A stretch of DNA of 64,000 nt from the NCBI RefSeq assembly GCF_963678975.1, contig NC_089281.1:11619277-11683276 (forward strand), written 5' to 3'. Origin of the DNA: Dysidea avara. Lineage: Eukaryota; Porifera; Demospongiae; Dictyoceratida; Dysideidae. The stretch's first letter is position 1. Each line of letters begins with the position of its first letter. Both the position numbers and the translations under genes were made by a program. A model generated the notes under the pieces. That model had not been told where the DNA came from. It was given only the letters and a program-made list of their open reading frames with translations, and did not search any database. Of the stretch, positions 25,001 through 36,606 are shown one piece after another.

Positions 25001-28000
25001 TCTTGATTTGTACTACTGTGTAACAGGTTGAACATAGCCAACAATGAAGCGTAATGGATACTTCACTTTTCAGACAATAATTGATATAACTTGGGGGGGG
25101 TGGCACCATTTCTTTCTTTTGGTATACGTGGATTGCAGAGGTGCTTTTCGAACAGTTATTGATTCGAAATGCTGTGTAACGGATTGAACATAGCTGACAA
25201 CGGATACTTCACTTTTCAGATGATAATTGATATAGCTGGGGCACGCAGCGCCATTTCAGATGCTGTATGCGTGGGTTCACTAGTCATAATAATTGTTTAC
25301 AAAGAAAGTGAACGAATAAATACACACAAAAAGCTGGAATTTTCAACTAGAGTAGGGGGACCACAGCACATTGATAAAAAGTACTGAAACAAGTTGGAGT
25401 ATTGCACGATATTAAATCACAGCGAAACGATAAGAAGTGTTATATCCCTACTGTGTTCAAGATACCACTATGGAAATGCACAGTAGGGATATAACACTTC
25501 TTATTGTTTTACTGTGATTTAATATCATGCACTACTCCAGTTTGTTTCTGCACTTTTTATTGATGTGCTATGGTCCCTACTCTAGTTGAAAATTCCAATT
25601 TTTTTGTATGTGTAAGTTTTGACAATGAATACAGTTATCTTTACACTTCACAAAGTATCATACAAGAGTAAACTGCGTGCTTTTATAACATACAGGAATT
25701 CTCAATTAGTGTTCCACTGATACAGAATAATACCCACCTACCAATACCTAGCAGTAAATTTCACAGATACTGATACTGATAATTGCCAATTTAGAACGCC
25801 ATTATAATTTGACATTGTCTGCTATACCACCAATAACACTTTCACTATTATATGTACCACTTTGTTAATCCAGCTATCTTGTTAATCTGACATAATTTTT
25901 ATCCTGACCATTGTTAGATTACAAAGGTTTCAGTTTATTCTGTTTGAGAGTTTATTCTGTTGAGACTACCTCATCATTCTGTATGGCTACATGTAAATTA
26001 AAATTTTTAGTTTTAAGATTCTGTATGATATAATTGCCTATTAGAATTAAGTATCCTTTGTGTCACCTTATAAGGGCATGTGGATGCTTTGATGTGTCTC
26101 TGTGTTTTGGGGATGTTGGTAATCGAATAAAATTATTCCCCATGATATTCTGACCAGAAGATGTTTGGCTGTGTGGGGAAACAATAGCATGTGTTTCAGT
26201 CCCAGTGGCTGGTGATCCTGTAATGGGTAGTTGTGATTGTTTAGTCTCTTGTAATTGACTGTTTGGTGAGACGGTTTGTTTAATTGTTTTAGTGGTTTGA
26301 TTTATGTGGTGTGTATTGTGTGTGAGTGTGTTTGTCTGTGTATAGTGTGTATAGTATTAGTCCGTAATGGTCTCAGACCCAACCATTGCATTACTCCTTG
26401 TAGTTTTACAGGGTCTCTTGCATGTGATTTTAACCATACCACCCAATACCAAGACTGGCTATATTGTATACTGGCATAACTATTGTTGTTTTCCACTCAT
26501 GTATAGCCCAGCTACCTAATGAACGATGAAGTACAACAATTCTTAAAGACATTCTTAGAGCAGTAAGTCTCTCAGTGTAGTAGTCACCATTAACTGTATA
26601 CATGTAACATGGTAATTGTATAGCACCTTGCAAATTGTATGTTAGATAATAGGTTACTGATAGCCCACATCAATACCATGTAATTACTAATGTATAATTC
26701 ATCTCGTAGTAGCTGGTACTGGGTTTTTGAGGCTATGTATGGCTTGGTGACGTAGTCTAGTGGATGGTGTCAATTTACATGTGGTATGGATTAGTACATT
26801 TCTAGGTAATATTTCAAGGCCTTATGTTGGAGTCCTGTTAAAATTGCTAATAGACTGTGTCCTGTAGCAGGACTTGTTTGAATACTTACAAAGTTGTTTC
26901 TACATTTTTTATTAGGTACTACAATATGTACGATGACGATCACTCACGAGAGAACTTGTTAAATGCTTATTCCAGTGAAGTATGCAATCTTCTACTGTAG
27001 CCATTACCTTACAAGTTATCCTATTTATTTCAGGCAGTGTTTTCTTTATCAGTAGTGACATCAGAAAGAATGAAGTACGTAAGATTGTGTAGTTGTCTTT
27101 CTGAGATTCAGATTGATGATGTTTGCCACAGGGGACCGTATCTAGGAGATTATTTCAAATGCAGTAGAAATATAATGAAAGCTTTTGGAGGTAGGGATTT
27201 CATGAGGATGATATGTTTGCACATATACATGTTCTTATTTCTGTCTAGCAAAACGCATGTCTTTGTTGCAACGGGGAAAGCTAGATGTTGTCAAGGCATT
27301 GAACGACCTCCCCAAGACTAAACATTTGGCATCGTCATTTGTCGTGGACGTCTCCCGGGCAACGGTTTGTGTTTGACATACAATCATGACTGTGTCCAAA
27401 GTTTGTTGACACTTTCTAGCCATCCTTTGCTGTTTTCTCAGTGTGGGGTCTGTTTGCTGAAGTTGGTAGTAGTAGTAGTTCTGGCCATCAAGCCCCAGTC
27501 AGGTCTTTCTCACGTATGTTTGTTATTACATCAGCCCAGGGAAGGTAAGTGACACCATAAACTAAACACCTACGTAGCTACCGACTTACAATTTGGTAAG
27601 TCAGAGTCACTGCTAGAAATATCAATCAGCTGAGACATACAAAACAAATCAAATTCAGTCAACAGATTTTTAAGTACTTGTCCAATGCCAAATTCTGATT
27701 GTTAATTCAAGCAGTGATAAAATGATACAGCAGTGTATAAGTAGTGTATATAGCAGTATTGATACAGCAGCATACAGCATAATTGATACAGCAGTATACT
27801 ACAATATTAACAGCTAAGCTTTTGTATAGAAATGGCTGGGAGTACATTCCTATGGCTTGTAATTTTAAACTCGGCTTTTAGTTACATTGTTTATACTAAG
27901 AATGAAGCACTACTTTTCTTGTTGTCAAGGAAAGTGTTAAATTGTATTTTATTCCCATTAGGACTGTCTGATTTCTCTCTTTTCTGTTTCAATACAAAGC

Positions 28001-30542
28001 AGAACTGAATTGAATGTACTTTATCCACCATAAAACGAAGATTATATCTTTAAATGTGACAGGCATAATGTACGACTTCCTATTATTTGTTGTCTGTGAG
28101 CTTGTACGTGTATATTTAAACAAAATTACAATGTTATTTGTATCTCTGTAGCTACAGTGTTGCACTCAGACAATATTTTTTTTAATTAAAAGGCTTCTGC
28201 AGGGACATTAGTGGTTTTACCTGAATTGTAGGAGTGCCACATTCCATAACCCAGCTCCGATTACTCCATGAATATGGAATGTAATAGACTTTTATGTATA
28301 CTTTCGCGTAAATTGGTAATCGGTAGTGTCGATGGCCATTGTGTAATGTGTAATCGTAGTTAGCGAAAACAAGAAGTAAAAAAAACAACAGATGGTGTCA
28401 GGTAGCCAGTTATCATAGTATTGAATTACAGAAGTTGTGAATGTTTTCTGTTCTCGGAAATTGTTTTGGCGGAAATTTGGTACATTCTATCTGGCTTTGT
28501 ATTCTTGAATTGAAGCTCACTCTTAAAAGGAAGCACAAGCATCAATCCAAGATAGTTGCTTCCGTTTAAGAATGAAGTGGGACTTTTTTTTAATGGACAC
28601 AGTAATATTTACTGTTATTATATACAAAGTTGTTATATACATGCAGGACTATAATTTTTGCAGGTTTTTTTTCTGTTGTGTCCTTTAAAAAAGTTCCAGT
28701 GTGGTATGAGAGGTTCAAGCAGTGATCCCATCTGTTAGGCCAAAATTACATTATAATGATTTGATTATATTTCTGCTTGAACCTACACATCACTTATGAA
28801 TAATCTCATGACTAGTGGCACACAATGAGAAACCAAATAATGAATTGAAGTTGAACAATGAATAAAGAATTGATCTTTCTGACTTTGAAAAGCTGCTGAA
28901 AGAAAAGAAAATTGGAGAAAGAAGCAGCAAATGGCAAAGAGCTGCAACTGAGTCAAAGTTTTTCTATATTTGATGTCAAGATACTGACGACAGGCTTTCA
29001 GTAGGCTTCATGTGGACCCCATGTGATAAGGATTAATATAAGTAGCAAAGTTAGAAAGAAAGATCTTGTTTTGTAACTATGTAAGTACAAGAATTACAGA
29101 CGATATGGCTATGGCATGCAAGTGAAGTACAGCAGAAAGTTTGCAATATGACACGGAAAATGATAACACTTGCATAACTGGAACTATCTTTGATGACTTG
29201 TGGGAGTACAGTGAACTCTTCTAAGTTTAGAAAAATGTGATATTCAAAATAACCTGCCTATTGTTCTAAAGAAGCTGCTGAGTGTTCCATGAAATCCTTA
29301 CAAGACTTGTGCTCACCCGGACCAAAAACATCACTGAATAGTTGAGATATTTTTTAGTCTATTGAAGTAGCTTAGTTCAAGAGATACTAATGGACGTGCA
29401 ATGTGCAGGAAATGGTTAAATGTGGGTGCAAGGAATGTTAGAGGAAGAATGAAAAGTAATTGTCACTGACTATCATACCATAACACTCCCAATTGCCAGA
29501 ATACATAGCAACCATTGTGCTTAGTAACTGTGAAGTGGTGTGCACTAATAAGAATTGCAGCTTATAATTTGGTCAGTGATTTACAAAACTCAGTTTAATT
29601 TGATTAATATATTATCAATAACATTTTGAAGTGCCAAGTAACATTTTATCTTCTATCTATTCTTGTGTTTTTAGTACCTTTGTAATTGACAACACCTTTA
29701 ATTGTGCTTCATTCTTTTTTTAAAGCTTCGGATATATTGTTTGTTATCACAATTAATGTGGTATTGTTTTGATCACATATTCACTACATTTCATCATGTA
29801 GCATTTCTATTGTCAATGATCAACTGACCATACGCAATTCTACTTTAAGTCAAGCCCAGGTAAGAAGAAACAATATGGAGAGGGTACCATAGGTTTTAGT
29901 TGCAATTTGGTGTCTGAACCAATTATTTTCTAGTTAATTTTATGGTCAACCAGTTTCATCATTTTTTTGTGGTCAATTAGTGTTCTTGTTTCAGATGGTG
30001 AGGGAAGCCTTAGCTTCCCAGCTTCAGGCAACTAGTCCTATTGCTCAAGCTGTCAGCTCCTCTCTACCCAATCAAGGAGTCAGTAACACACTGTCACCTA
30101 CAACAATGTCTTTACAACAACAGCAACAGCTTACTAGTCCATCACTTGAGGTGAGTTATGTGACAGTTCAGAATTTGCCTATTTACACATGTTGTTTTGG
30201 CCACTTCAAAAGCCCTGACAGTTGACTTAGTAGTAATAGCTATAACAGCTATATATGAAGTTTTGTGTTTTAATAGCAGCAGCAATATCAAGTTAAACAG
30301 CTGGCTACTGAAACTGGAATGAATGTACAATTCTCTGAAAAGTGAGTTCTCTGCAAGATTGGTAAAAGTTTCAGTCTACCTTTCATTTCAGATGTTTATC
30401 AGAAAACTTTTGGCAGTATGATAAAGCCATCCACGCATTTCATTGTTTAAAAGTAAATTTATAAATGTGATGTATTTTAAATTTAAGCTTATACTTTTTG
30501 CAGGAAAAGAATGCATTACCTCCAGAAGCATTTGTGCATTAA
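11270..30542 (+). CDS. NXF1: NXF1/TAP nuclear mRNA export receptor
   Basis: NXF1 carries mRNPs through nuclear pores by binding RNA adaptors and FG nucleoporins, as a dimer with NXT1. My model has 23 exons: 11270-11333, 11433-11637, 11789-11972, 12725-12808, 13047-13185, 13324-13448, 13817-13886, 20307-20395, 22965-23075, 23139-23248, 23351-23387, 24364-24438, 26507-26562, 26916-26979, 27034-27074, 27132-27190, 27249-27364, 27420-27544, 29802-29859, 29995-30150, 30277-30341, 30392-30452, 30504-30542. They sum to 2133 nt (710 aa) in phase. Domain order is canonical: RGG-rich N-terminus; RNP-type RBD (NNKEWLIKTLSSKVSGQLNP, AMFFVEDQRVAMQ); LRRs (LVSLDLSSNRLRQLD, ILNLSDNQ, LTLEGNSL); NTF2-like domain (FLEQYYNMYDDD, ALNDLPKTKHLASSFVVDVS, SIVNDQLTIRNSTL); UBA-like C-terminus (ATETGMNVQFSEK, ENFWQYDKAIHAF). 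The MSGLFSREAG start is the least certain part. Confidence 0.95.
12829..13021. repeat. (CA)n microsatellite with CACTCA interruption
   Basis: About 190 bp of CA dinucleotide, interrupted near 12919-12950 by CACTCA units. It lies in the short NXF1 intron 4, ending ~25 bp before the exon 5 acceptor. The Cys-Val or His-Thr repeat ORFs over it are artefacts. Confidence 0.95.
14025..14230. repeat. Interspersed repeat with 17-bp tandem array
   Basis: CCTCATTTATAAAACCA repeats about four to five times between 14078 and 14156. The surrounding CATTATAGTG and CATGTAGGTTTCAAA words match 2020-2185. It lies in NXF1 intron 7. Confidence 0.7.
14239..14650. mobile_element. 412-bp TIR element in NXF1 intron 7
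   Basis: GGGGAGTGTCCTACTCCCAT and ATACCCCTGTAG at the left are mirrored at the right by CTACAGGGGTATATGGGAGT and AGGACACTCTCC, giving ~40-bp inverted ends. Inside, two similar CATTTCTCACT..AACT blocks resemble tRNA-like A/B boxes read in reverse, so it may contain an older SINE-like unit. No protein is encoded. Confidence 0.7.
15321..17887 (+). pseudogene. hAT transposase (ZMYM1/TTF-DUF4371-like), frame-disrupted
   Basis: Transposase remains run in order across four frames. An acidic N-terminus ends near 15584. A TTF-type zinc-finger region follows (HFQHRWLEKNPGL, YCKYCVLFGK). A segment to 16340 includes QGLAFRGHRDD, a DUF4371 hallmark. The RNase-H-like core is at 16340-17469 (FSVLADEATGVANDEQLSIS, RGQAYDGAGAMAGKSKG, ALYTHCTSHRLNLCVV, CRTRWIERHEAFE). 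The C-terminal hAT dimerisation part is at 17650-17887 (LLTFAATVPVTSCECERSIS, SSLRSTM-like LKTSLRSTMTQERLNGLAM). Frame changes near 15580, 15940 and 16340 and a stop at 17469 mean no intact product can be made from a single ORF. Catalytic acidic positions appear retained (DEAT, YDGA), so decay is moderate. Confidence 0.88.
16275..16322 (+). repeat. 12-bp in-frame tandem repeat in the hAT pseudogene
   Basis: GAATCTGCTGCT occurs four times, encoding (ESAA)4, exactly where the transposase frame shifts. Slippage here is a likely cause of the shift. Confidence 0.85.
19072..19505 (-). pseudogene. LINE 3' tail, second copy
   Basis: This is a reverse-oriented copy of 5390-5870: the (AAAT)n tail is at 19072-19100, the GCAAGCACCAGTTGCTTGC hairpin follows, and the ORF end 19389-19201 encodes the same NALPVINTNLSIATIKAKLK sequence with few differences. 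It is 5'-truncated, as usual for target-primed insertion, and lies in NXF1 intron 7. Confidence 0.85.
21376..21560. repeat. Interspersed repeat, copy A
   Basis: GGGCCTGATTTTTTCACTGT, GGTGCCTCTTGGCATACTGC and ATGGACTTACCTTTGTCCTC in order match copy B at 24720-24880. It is non-coding, in NXF1 intron 8. Confidence 0.65.
22362..22640. mobile_element. 279-bp foldback element
   Basis: Arms of about 95 bp (22362-22460 and 22542-22640) are near-perfect inverses, built around AGAGGGAGAATAGGGATCGC and CCACAAATCCCTATTTTGAC. The left arm's inner part is duplicated in tandem (CCACAAATCCCTATTTTGAC again at 22473). It lies in NXF1 intron 8, ~320 bp before exon 9. Confidence 0.8.
24677..24717. repeat. TGACTGACTGAGTAAC tandem array leading into repeat copy B
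   Basis: Imperfect 16-bp units of TGACTGACTGAGTAAC directly precede the interspersed repeat. They may be its 5' portion. Confidence 0.7.
24720..24880. repeat. Interspersed repeat, copy B
   Basis: It matches copy A at 21376-21560 through the GGCTTGATTTTTTCACTGTT, GGTGCCTTTTGGCATACTGC and ATGGACTTACCAGTGTCCTC segments. It is in NXF1 intron 12. Confidence 0.65.
25325..25610. mobile_element. 286-bp near-perfect palindrome (foldback MITE)
   Basis: The arms 25325-25455 and 25480-25610 are inverted copies over ~130 bp with scattered mismatches, centred on ACTGTG...CACAGT around a 24-nt loop. The shared sequence includes GGAATTTTCAACTAGAGTAG and AAGTGTTATATCCCTACTGT. Transcribed through NXF1 intron 12, it would form a long dsRNA stem. 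Confidence 0.85.
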
Positions 30543-30937
30543 TTGTATATTATAACTGAAAAACTCTTTTAACATATTTCACTTTGTAATTACTTTTAAC
30601 AGTGAAACATACTCATTATAATGGTAGTTAGATTAAATAGCTAGCTATGCGATCTACTTGACATGGCACTACTATGCGGTCTATTTAATGAGATGGTCAC
30701 TATAAAAAGGCTTTGTTGTATTTATAAAAATTTAATGAAATCCACCATAATACATAAATAAAATATATCTTTGTAAATATACATAAAACTATACAATGAC
30801 GAAACACTATATACAATTGCAGAAACTAAACACAAGTACAAGAACTGATAAATTAGGGCTATAGGGGTAGTATAAAAACATAATATTTGACTATACAGTT
30901 AACATATAATATTTCATTTTATTAAAAAAGCACTAAT
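30543..30937. other. Convergent 3' region of NXF1 and TET
   Basis: Both genes end towards each other here. A plus-strand AATAAA at 30758 could serve NXF1. On the minus strand AATAAA lies at 30923-30918, only ~15 bp past the TET stop, with further AT-rich options beyond. No other gene seen. Confidence 0.55.
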
Positions 30938-33900
30938 TCATGATTTAGACCAGTGACTATAATTACCTGACATGCAATCCGCAGGCTTACAAAACGAAGT
31001 TGACATTGTAAAAGTTGTACCAGTTAGTGTACTAAGAAGTGGAATAGGATAAAGTGATGGCTTAGTAGTAGTCTTTATACTCTTAAGAGGAACAAGGGTT
31101 TGTCTATCGATCTTTTCTATAGGTACATCAATGTAAAATAGGTTCTCAAAATATGACATGCGCACTGGTCTTGGCACCTCTCCGATATGGACGTCATTAT
31201 CACCTTCCAAAATACAAGAAATATCCATTGAGTCTACAAGCGTGACAGGAGAGCTTTCATCAATTCCAGAGTCAACGCTCTCACTTCTTTCAACAAGACT
31301 TAACTGTGTTTGCAATTCTACTTCTTTTTGTTTCTCTATCAAAGCTGCAGCCATTTGTTGTTCAATGATCTTCTTCTTTTCTATTTCCCTTTCCTTGGCT
31401 TTCTGTTCTTCCTCATGATAACCATGATGGAGTCTATCAAGTCTCTTATGCTGGTAAAACACTAGACTGATTCTGGATGGTTGCTGTCGACAGGTATTGG
31501 CGATGGGTGTGGTAGCATGGCGTTCTTTCTTAGCACATTCTACAAGGACTGAACCATGGCCCAGAGCCAGTGCCACACCCCCGCCAACACCCTCAAATTC
31601 TTCAGCTGATTTCGGAGGTGTTAGGTTGGCCATCGGAGATGGTGGAACAGTTGACGGTGGTGGTGGTGTGGCCTCTGTTTTAACTCCGAACATCTGTGTA
31701 GGGGTCATGGGGGTACAACTAAGCTGTGGGGACTTCACTGGGGTTGGAAATAACGAGGAGAAGGAGCCATGTATGGGAGATTGTTGGGAGAACAGTGGGG
31801 TAGTTATGCCATTGACGTGTGAAGTGTTGCGAGTACCATTCAACCCATTCATGTTAGTGTCTTTCTGTAGGAGAGCTTGAATGGAGAATCCATTGGTGTG
31901 TTTCACTGGTGTAGTTGGTGAAGGCATTGCTGGTTTAAACAAATTGGGGGTGAACCCATTATTGTTAGTGCTGTGGTTGACTGCTGTAACTGTAGGCTCC
32001 TCTTTGCTTTTTGGCTTCCTTATCTCAATACCAGGTACACTCTCGGTTGGACCATTTTTTAAAACATACAGCGGTAACACATGTAGTTGTTCATTCTCCG
32101 GCTCAAGTTCAGTACCATAAATACCAGACTTTAAAATAGTACACAACTGTAATGAAAAAGATCATCAAGTATGATTGTCATTCTGCAACAACAATTGAGA
32201 TTTACATATACACATATTTTTAGTGCAAGTGATCAGTTTAACGTAATCCATACCGGTTTGGTATGTGTGTAGGCATCCTCCTACATACGATCTGCCCAAT
32301 GATGTGCGGCCTTGAAACACAATGCACATACACAGCCTTCACTTTTAGTTATGCGTACTATGTGTATATACAGGAGCCTTATGACACTTATGAGCTCCAA
32401 CCAAGGATTGGTTACAATTCCAAAAAAAATATCAGAAACTATGCTACTTTTTCACCTTTCATAGCATTCACCAACAGAAACATAATGTCATCTATATAAG
32501 CCAGAAAACTCAAGTTCTGCAATGCGTAAATGCAAATCAAACAGCAAGCAGCTAGCCATTACCCTAAAATCAACAAAAAAACCTTTAGATTCACTAAACT
32601 TTATATTTAGCTTGTGTCTAAAAAACTTTCATTACCGTACTATGAGACTTCTAACAGTACACAAGTATACAAGTATACGTTTAATGTGTTACTATGAATC
32701 CACTAATATGAAAAAAATATTAACACTAAAAGAAGCCATGGAGTCGAAACTATTTATATAATTATCTACATAAGAATAAGCAGTTTACCTAACACAAACG
32801 CTCAAGTTTGAAGCCGTATGACCAGCACTACATTTTGTAAGTAATCCATTTAAACATTATAGCTGGCGATTATGCCTCATGTGGTATGTTCGGAATCTCT
32901 ACTGACAAGAGATTTATAAGCCTTAAATGTTTCTACAACAATTCAATACTTCAATTATTAGACTTCAGATCTTCACAAAAGGTAGACCTACTAATATCAG
33001 GCGGGTGCTAATCACAGACACGTGCCAGCCGAGTGCATGTTTGGCAACCTTGCTTCACTCTAAGGCTTCTGCTTATTATCGCTTGATTTGTAGTCTATTT
33101 ACAACAGGAAACTAAGCAGGACAACTGATTAGTCTACAAAACCTATTAGCTACTTTTAAAATGATACGCTCCAGATCACTTTTGATGCAGAAAACCCAAG
33201 TCCAAGGTGATTAAAAGGCTTTATTGCAAGAATACGCTACTAATGTCAGCTGGATATAATGTCAGTATTCCAAACATTATCAATAAATGTTATGTACTCT
33301 CTATACAACTTCACAATGCATTTACTAGATAAAAAACTTACAATAGTCGATCCGTTTGCCATGTTGTAGCGATCAAAGTGACTGTGAGCACAGAAGTCCA
33401 TACAACATGTGACACCTGAAAATGGTCTCTCTTCTCCGAGACCTAACCTACAGTGGTACCCATCACGTTCTGTTGCAATCTAACAAAACACAGGACAGTA
33501 TAGAGGTTAATAGTATAATATTTGTACACTACCTGATTCTGAAAGGCCACAGGAGCTAAAGATTTGTATAAAGGAGCCAGGTCTGTCGCCAAACTCTGTA
33601 AGTGCCTTGTTAGATTTTCCTCCTGTGAATTGAATAACAAGTATGGTTCCTCTGTTAGCATTTGTGTACACACAAACAAAGTATTGTATTCATAAGAAAG
33701 AAACCTTTTCAGCGGGGCCATTGATCTTAAACTTCCGAGGTTCCCTACTCTTGGCGAACTTGCACCCATCATAGTATACAGTCCACGAGCAGCCAAATGA
33801 ATACGAAGCCCCACAGATGTCAGGATCTTTGCCTTGGCAGGCACAAGTCTTGCTGCAAACACAGAAAAGCATGCTCAATTTGCAAACTTCAAAAATTCAA

Positions 33901-36606
33901 TCCACAACACACAGTCAAATTTACAAGCCTATGTAGTGTAGTGTTGTATCACTGTACCTATTGCTTGTACATGATTTATTACCAATACAAATTGTTATAG
34001 GACAAAGTGGTATGGCAGAAGCCTTGCCAACCGCCAGTACAATTCCCGGATGTGATGCTTACATAATATGAAGTATTTAGTTACATGGCACGTAGACAGA
34101 CAAGCAGTTACCTTTCATTTGTGGAGCATCGACGTGATGTTGGATTACCATACTTCGGCAATGTACCCGTGAGGACTTCATACAGAGAATTGGCTCTCTT
34201 TGAGGGAACCCCGTCCCAGAATACAATACTAACTACTGTACAGTTAGTATTGCATGTGTGATTCTTATGGTGGCGGAATAGCACAAGGAACAGCTCTTCC
34301 TTGCTAAGACGACGAATCACCTAAACAAACACAAAGTTGCTATGTTACCGACTGGCATACCTCACTGGAATGTGAATACATACAAGAGTGACAATGATGT
34401 CAATTCTTAAGAGATTTTCAAAATTATCAGTACCTTTAAATTACATATTTTAAAAGTAAATGGTAATGACTTAACCCACTATTAAAAGTATTTATTATTC
34501 ATATCTCACATAAAAAAGATCATTTGGTTTCAAATAATGCATCTATTATCTTAACAGTATTGAGTGATGTTATAGCCACAATGAGTAGTACATTGTAAAC
34601 TGATGGAAATACAATTACTAGTACAAACAAGATCATGCTACCCACACTACACACACGCACGCACACACTACAAAGGAAGCACTGATACTTACTGCTTCAG
34701 TTGTGGGACATCCATCAGCTGTCTGAGCTTCAATCCCAACGTAGGAGAGCTGCATGATAAAACAGAGTGTAAAAACTACCCACAGAGTAGGAGCACATAA
34801 CATCCTCTTACCTCCAACATTCTCAATTGAACTCCACTAACTTGAAACCTACAGATAAAGGAAAAGATACATTTAAATGACAAGGAACAACTTTACAAGA
34901 AAATCTATTGCACTATGGAAAACACAAATATAGTGTAATGTGTTTGTTGTTTGTACCTTTCTTCCAACACTTCTCTGAGTTCCTTCTCTGAGCCAGCAGC
35001 CCCCAAATGTATATAAAATGGACCATCATCTTCTTTCACTATACAACATGTTTACACCAGTCAAAGTTGTGACCCATTAAGGTGCAACACATTTATGAAC
35101 AAACTGGAGATGAACTAGCTGACATAAACAAACATCCCTTCAATGTCAACAAATCAGTCTATTCATGTTATATTACAAAATTATAACAAGTCTATGCAAT
35201 CACCTTATATGGCAAATAGGGGAAGTCTTAAGTACACAGAGACTTATAATTCTATGGACAAAGTTATATAAAGCTTCAATAGAAGCCCACACATCCAGTG
35301 CCTGCTAAGATAGGAAACAATTAAAGGACACTTAATTAACATTACACAACACAATATGGCACATATTTGTAGAAATAAGTGTTAATTTGTAAATTCCACA
35401 TCAAACAACAACTATTTGTACTTGGTTTGTTTGTTCTACAAGTGCACACAACATGGTTGGCATAACAATCTTGTACTGTTTACAAAACTAACCAGTGGGT
35501 GTAATATAAACAACAAACTTACCCTCACAGCCACAGGCATTTGGACCATTCTCTTTCTGTGGTGCAGACCGAAACTTCTTCCTAAGCTTCTGTGGATGTT
35601 AAAACAACTCAATTAATTCACTGACCGTTTAATTATTACTTATAGTGTACTGTATAATGATAACGAGATGACCACTTTCGCCACATGAGTGACGTAATGA
35701 ATTTTGTAACCAAAGCTTCCACAAGTAGCCTAACTCCCACGTATTTCAAACATTTTTCACCTCTACACTGCCATAATTGGAATACACGCTAATTGCTCCA
35801 ATAAGCTTATATGATTACACCTATAGCTGTTATAATCATACGGCTTTTTGATAAGGGGTTTCGGCTGGATGGATGTGTATTGGGTCGGTACAACAGCCAG
35901 TCAAGTGCATGTCTCACCTTTGCTGGTATGCCCGAGCCCTTCCCTTCAGGGGTATGGAACCCATTCAAGTGATCTTTCACCACAACTTCCTGATTGGTGC
36001 CATTCACTAGGGGATAATCCCCTACACTGTTGTTGAACAAGTGTCGACGCACTGCATTTGCAGTGAAATTTTTCTTCCTCAGAGCTGGTTCAGTCTAAAG
36101 TGCACAGAGAAACAGATAGTGGAAGTACATTATTAATATTGTATATCATAAAAACCACAAGATAAATGGGCGTTCATGTATGTATTCACACAAGTTAATG
36201 CACGTTTTAACTTGCTAATGCCAACCTTTGGGGCCCTCTTCAGTGCCTCGCAGCGTCTTTTTCTACAAATCTGGCTGTTGTTCGGGTGCATACATGCGCT
36301 GCAAATTCCACATTTATCTTCGGGTTTCCTTAAACACCCAGAACATTCGCCACAACGTTTTCTCCTGTTGCGTTTAGTTATCGAAGAAAGTTGGGACGTT
36401 AAAGGAGCAGGTAACTGTTTCTCTGTCGTCTTTACTTCAGGCGAATTTTGTTCTGTGCTCGGAACAGCGACAGAAGGCGATGTAGTCGGAGAGGGCGTTT
36501 CTTCCACTACAGGTTTAAGGTCTACAGATGGGGGTCTCATTATGAACGGCAGACCCGGAATGCCAGAGCCGTTAAAAAATCTGTAGGGATGATACATCAC
36601 TGCCAT
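30938..36606 (-). CDS. TET: TET 5-methylcytosine dioxygenase with CXXC zinc finger
   Basis: This Fe(II)/2-oxoglutarate dioxygenase oxidises 5-methylcytosine in DNA. Eleven exons: 36606-36226, 36094-35918, 35589-35523, 35038-34957, 34848-34812, 34749-34693, 34320-34112, 33852-33705, 33622-33533, 33479-33342, 32146-30938; 2595 nt, 864 aa, in phase. Exon 1 holds a complete CXXC domain ([20 protein letters not shown], then [20 protein letters not shown]). The Cys-rich region follows ([38 protein letters not shown]). The double-stranded beta-helix has the HxD iron ligands in [20 protein letters not shown], the distal His in [14 protein letters not shown], and the 2OG-binding Arg in [12 protein letters not shown] ~160-residue Pro/Ser/Thr-rich insert splits the catalytic domain, as in vertebrate TETs but shorter. 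A charged helix and unique tail follow. Key residues are intact, so activity is expected. The protein is about half vertebrate TET length. Confidence 0.95.

Noticed and set aside
28860-29470. Possible decayed gene in NXF1 intron 18
   Set aside because: Purine-rich sequence gives short open pieces, but no continuous frame or recognisable domain was found.
31497-32120. Plus-strand ORFs opposite TET exon 11
   Set aside because: Mirror readings of the proline/serine-rich TET insert; the minus strand carries the clear catalytic domain.
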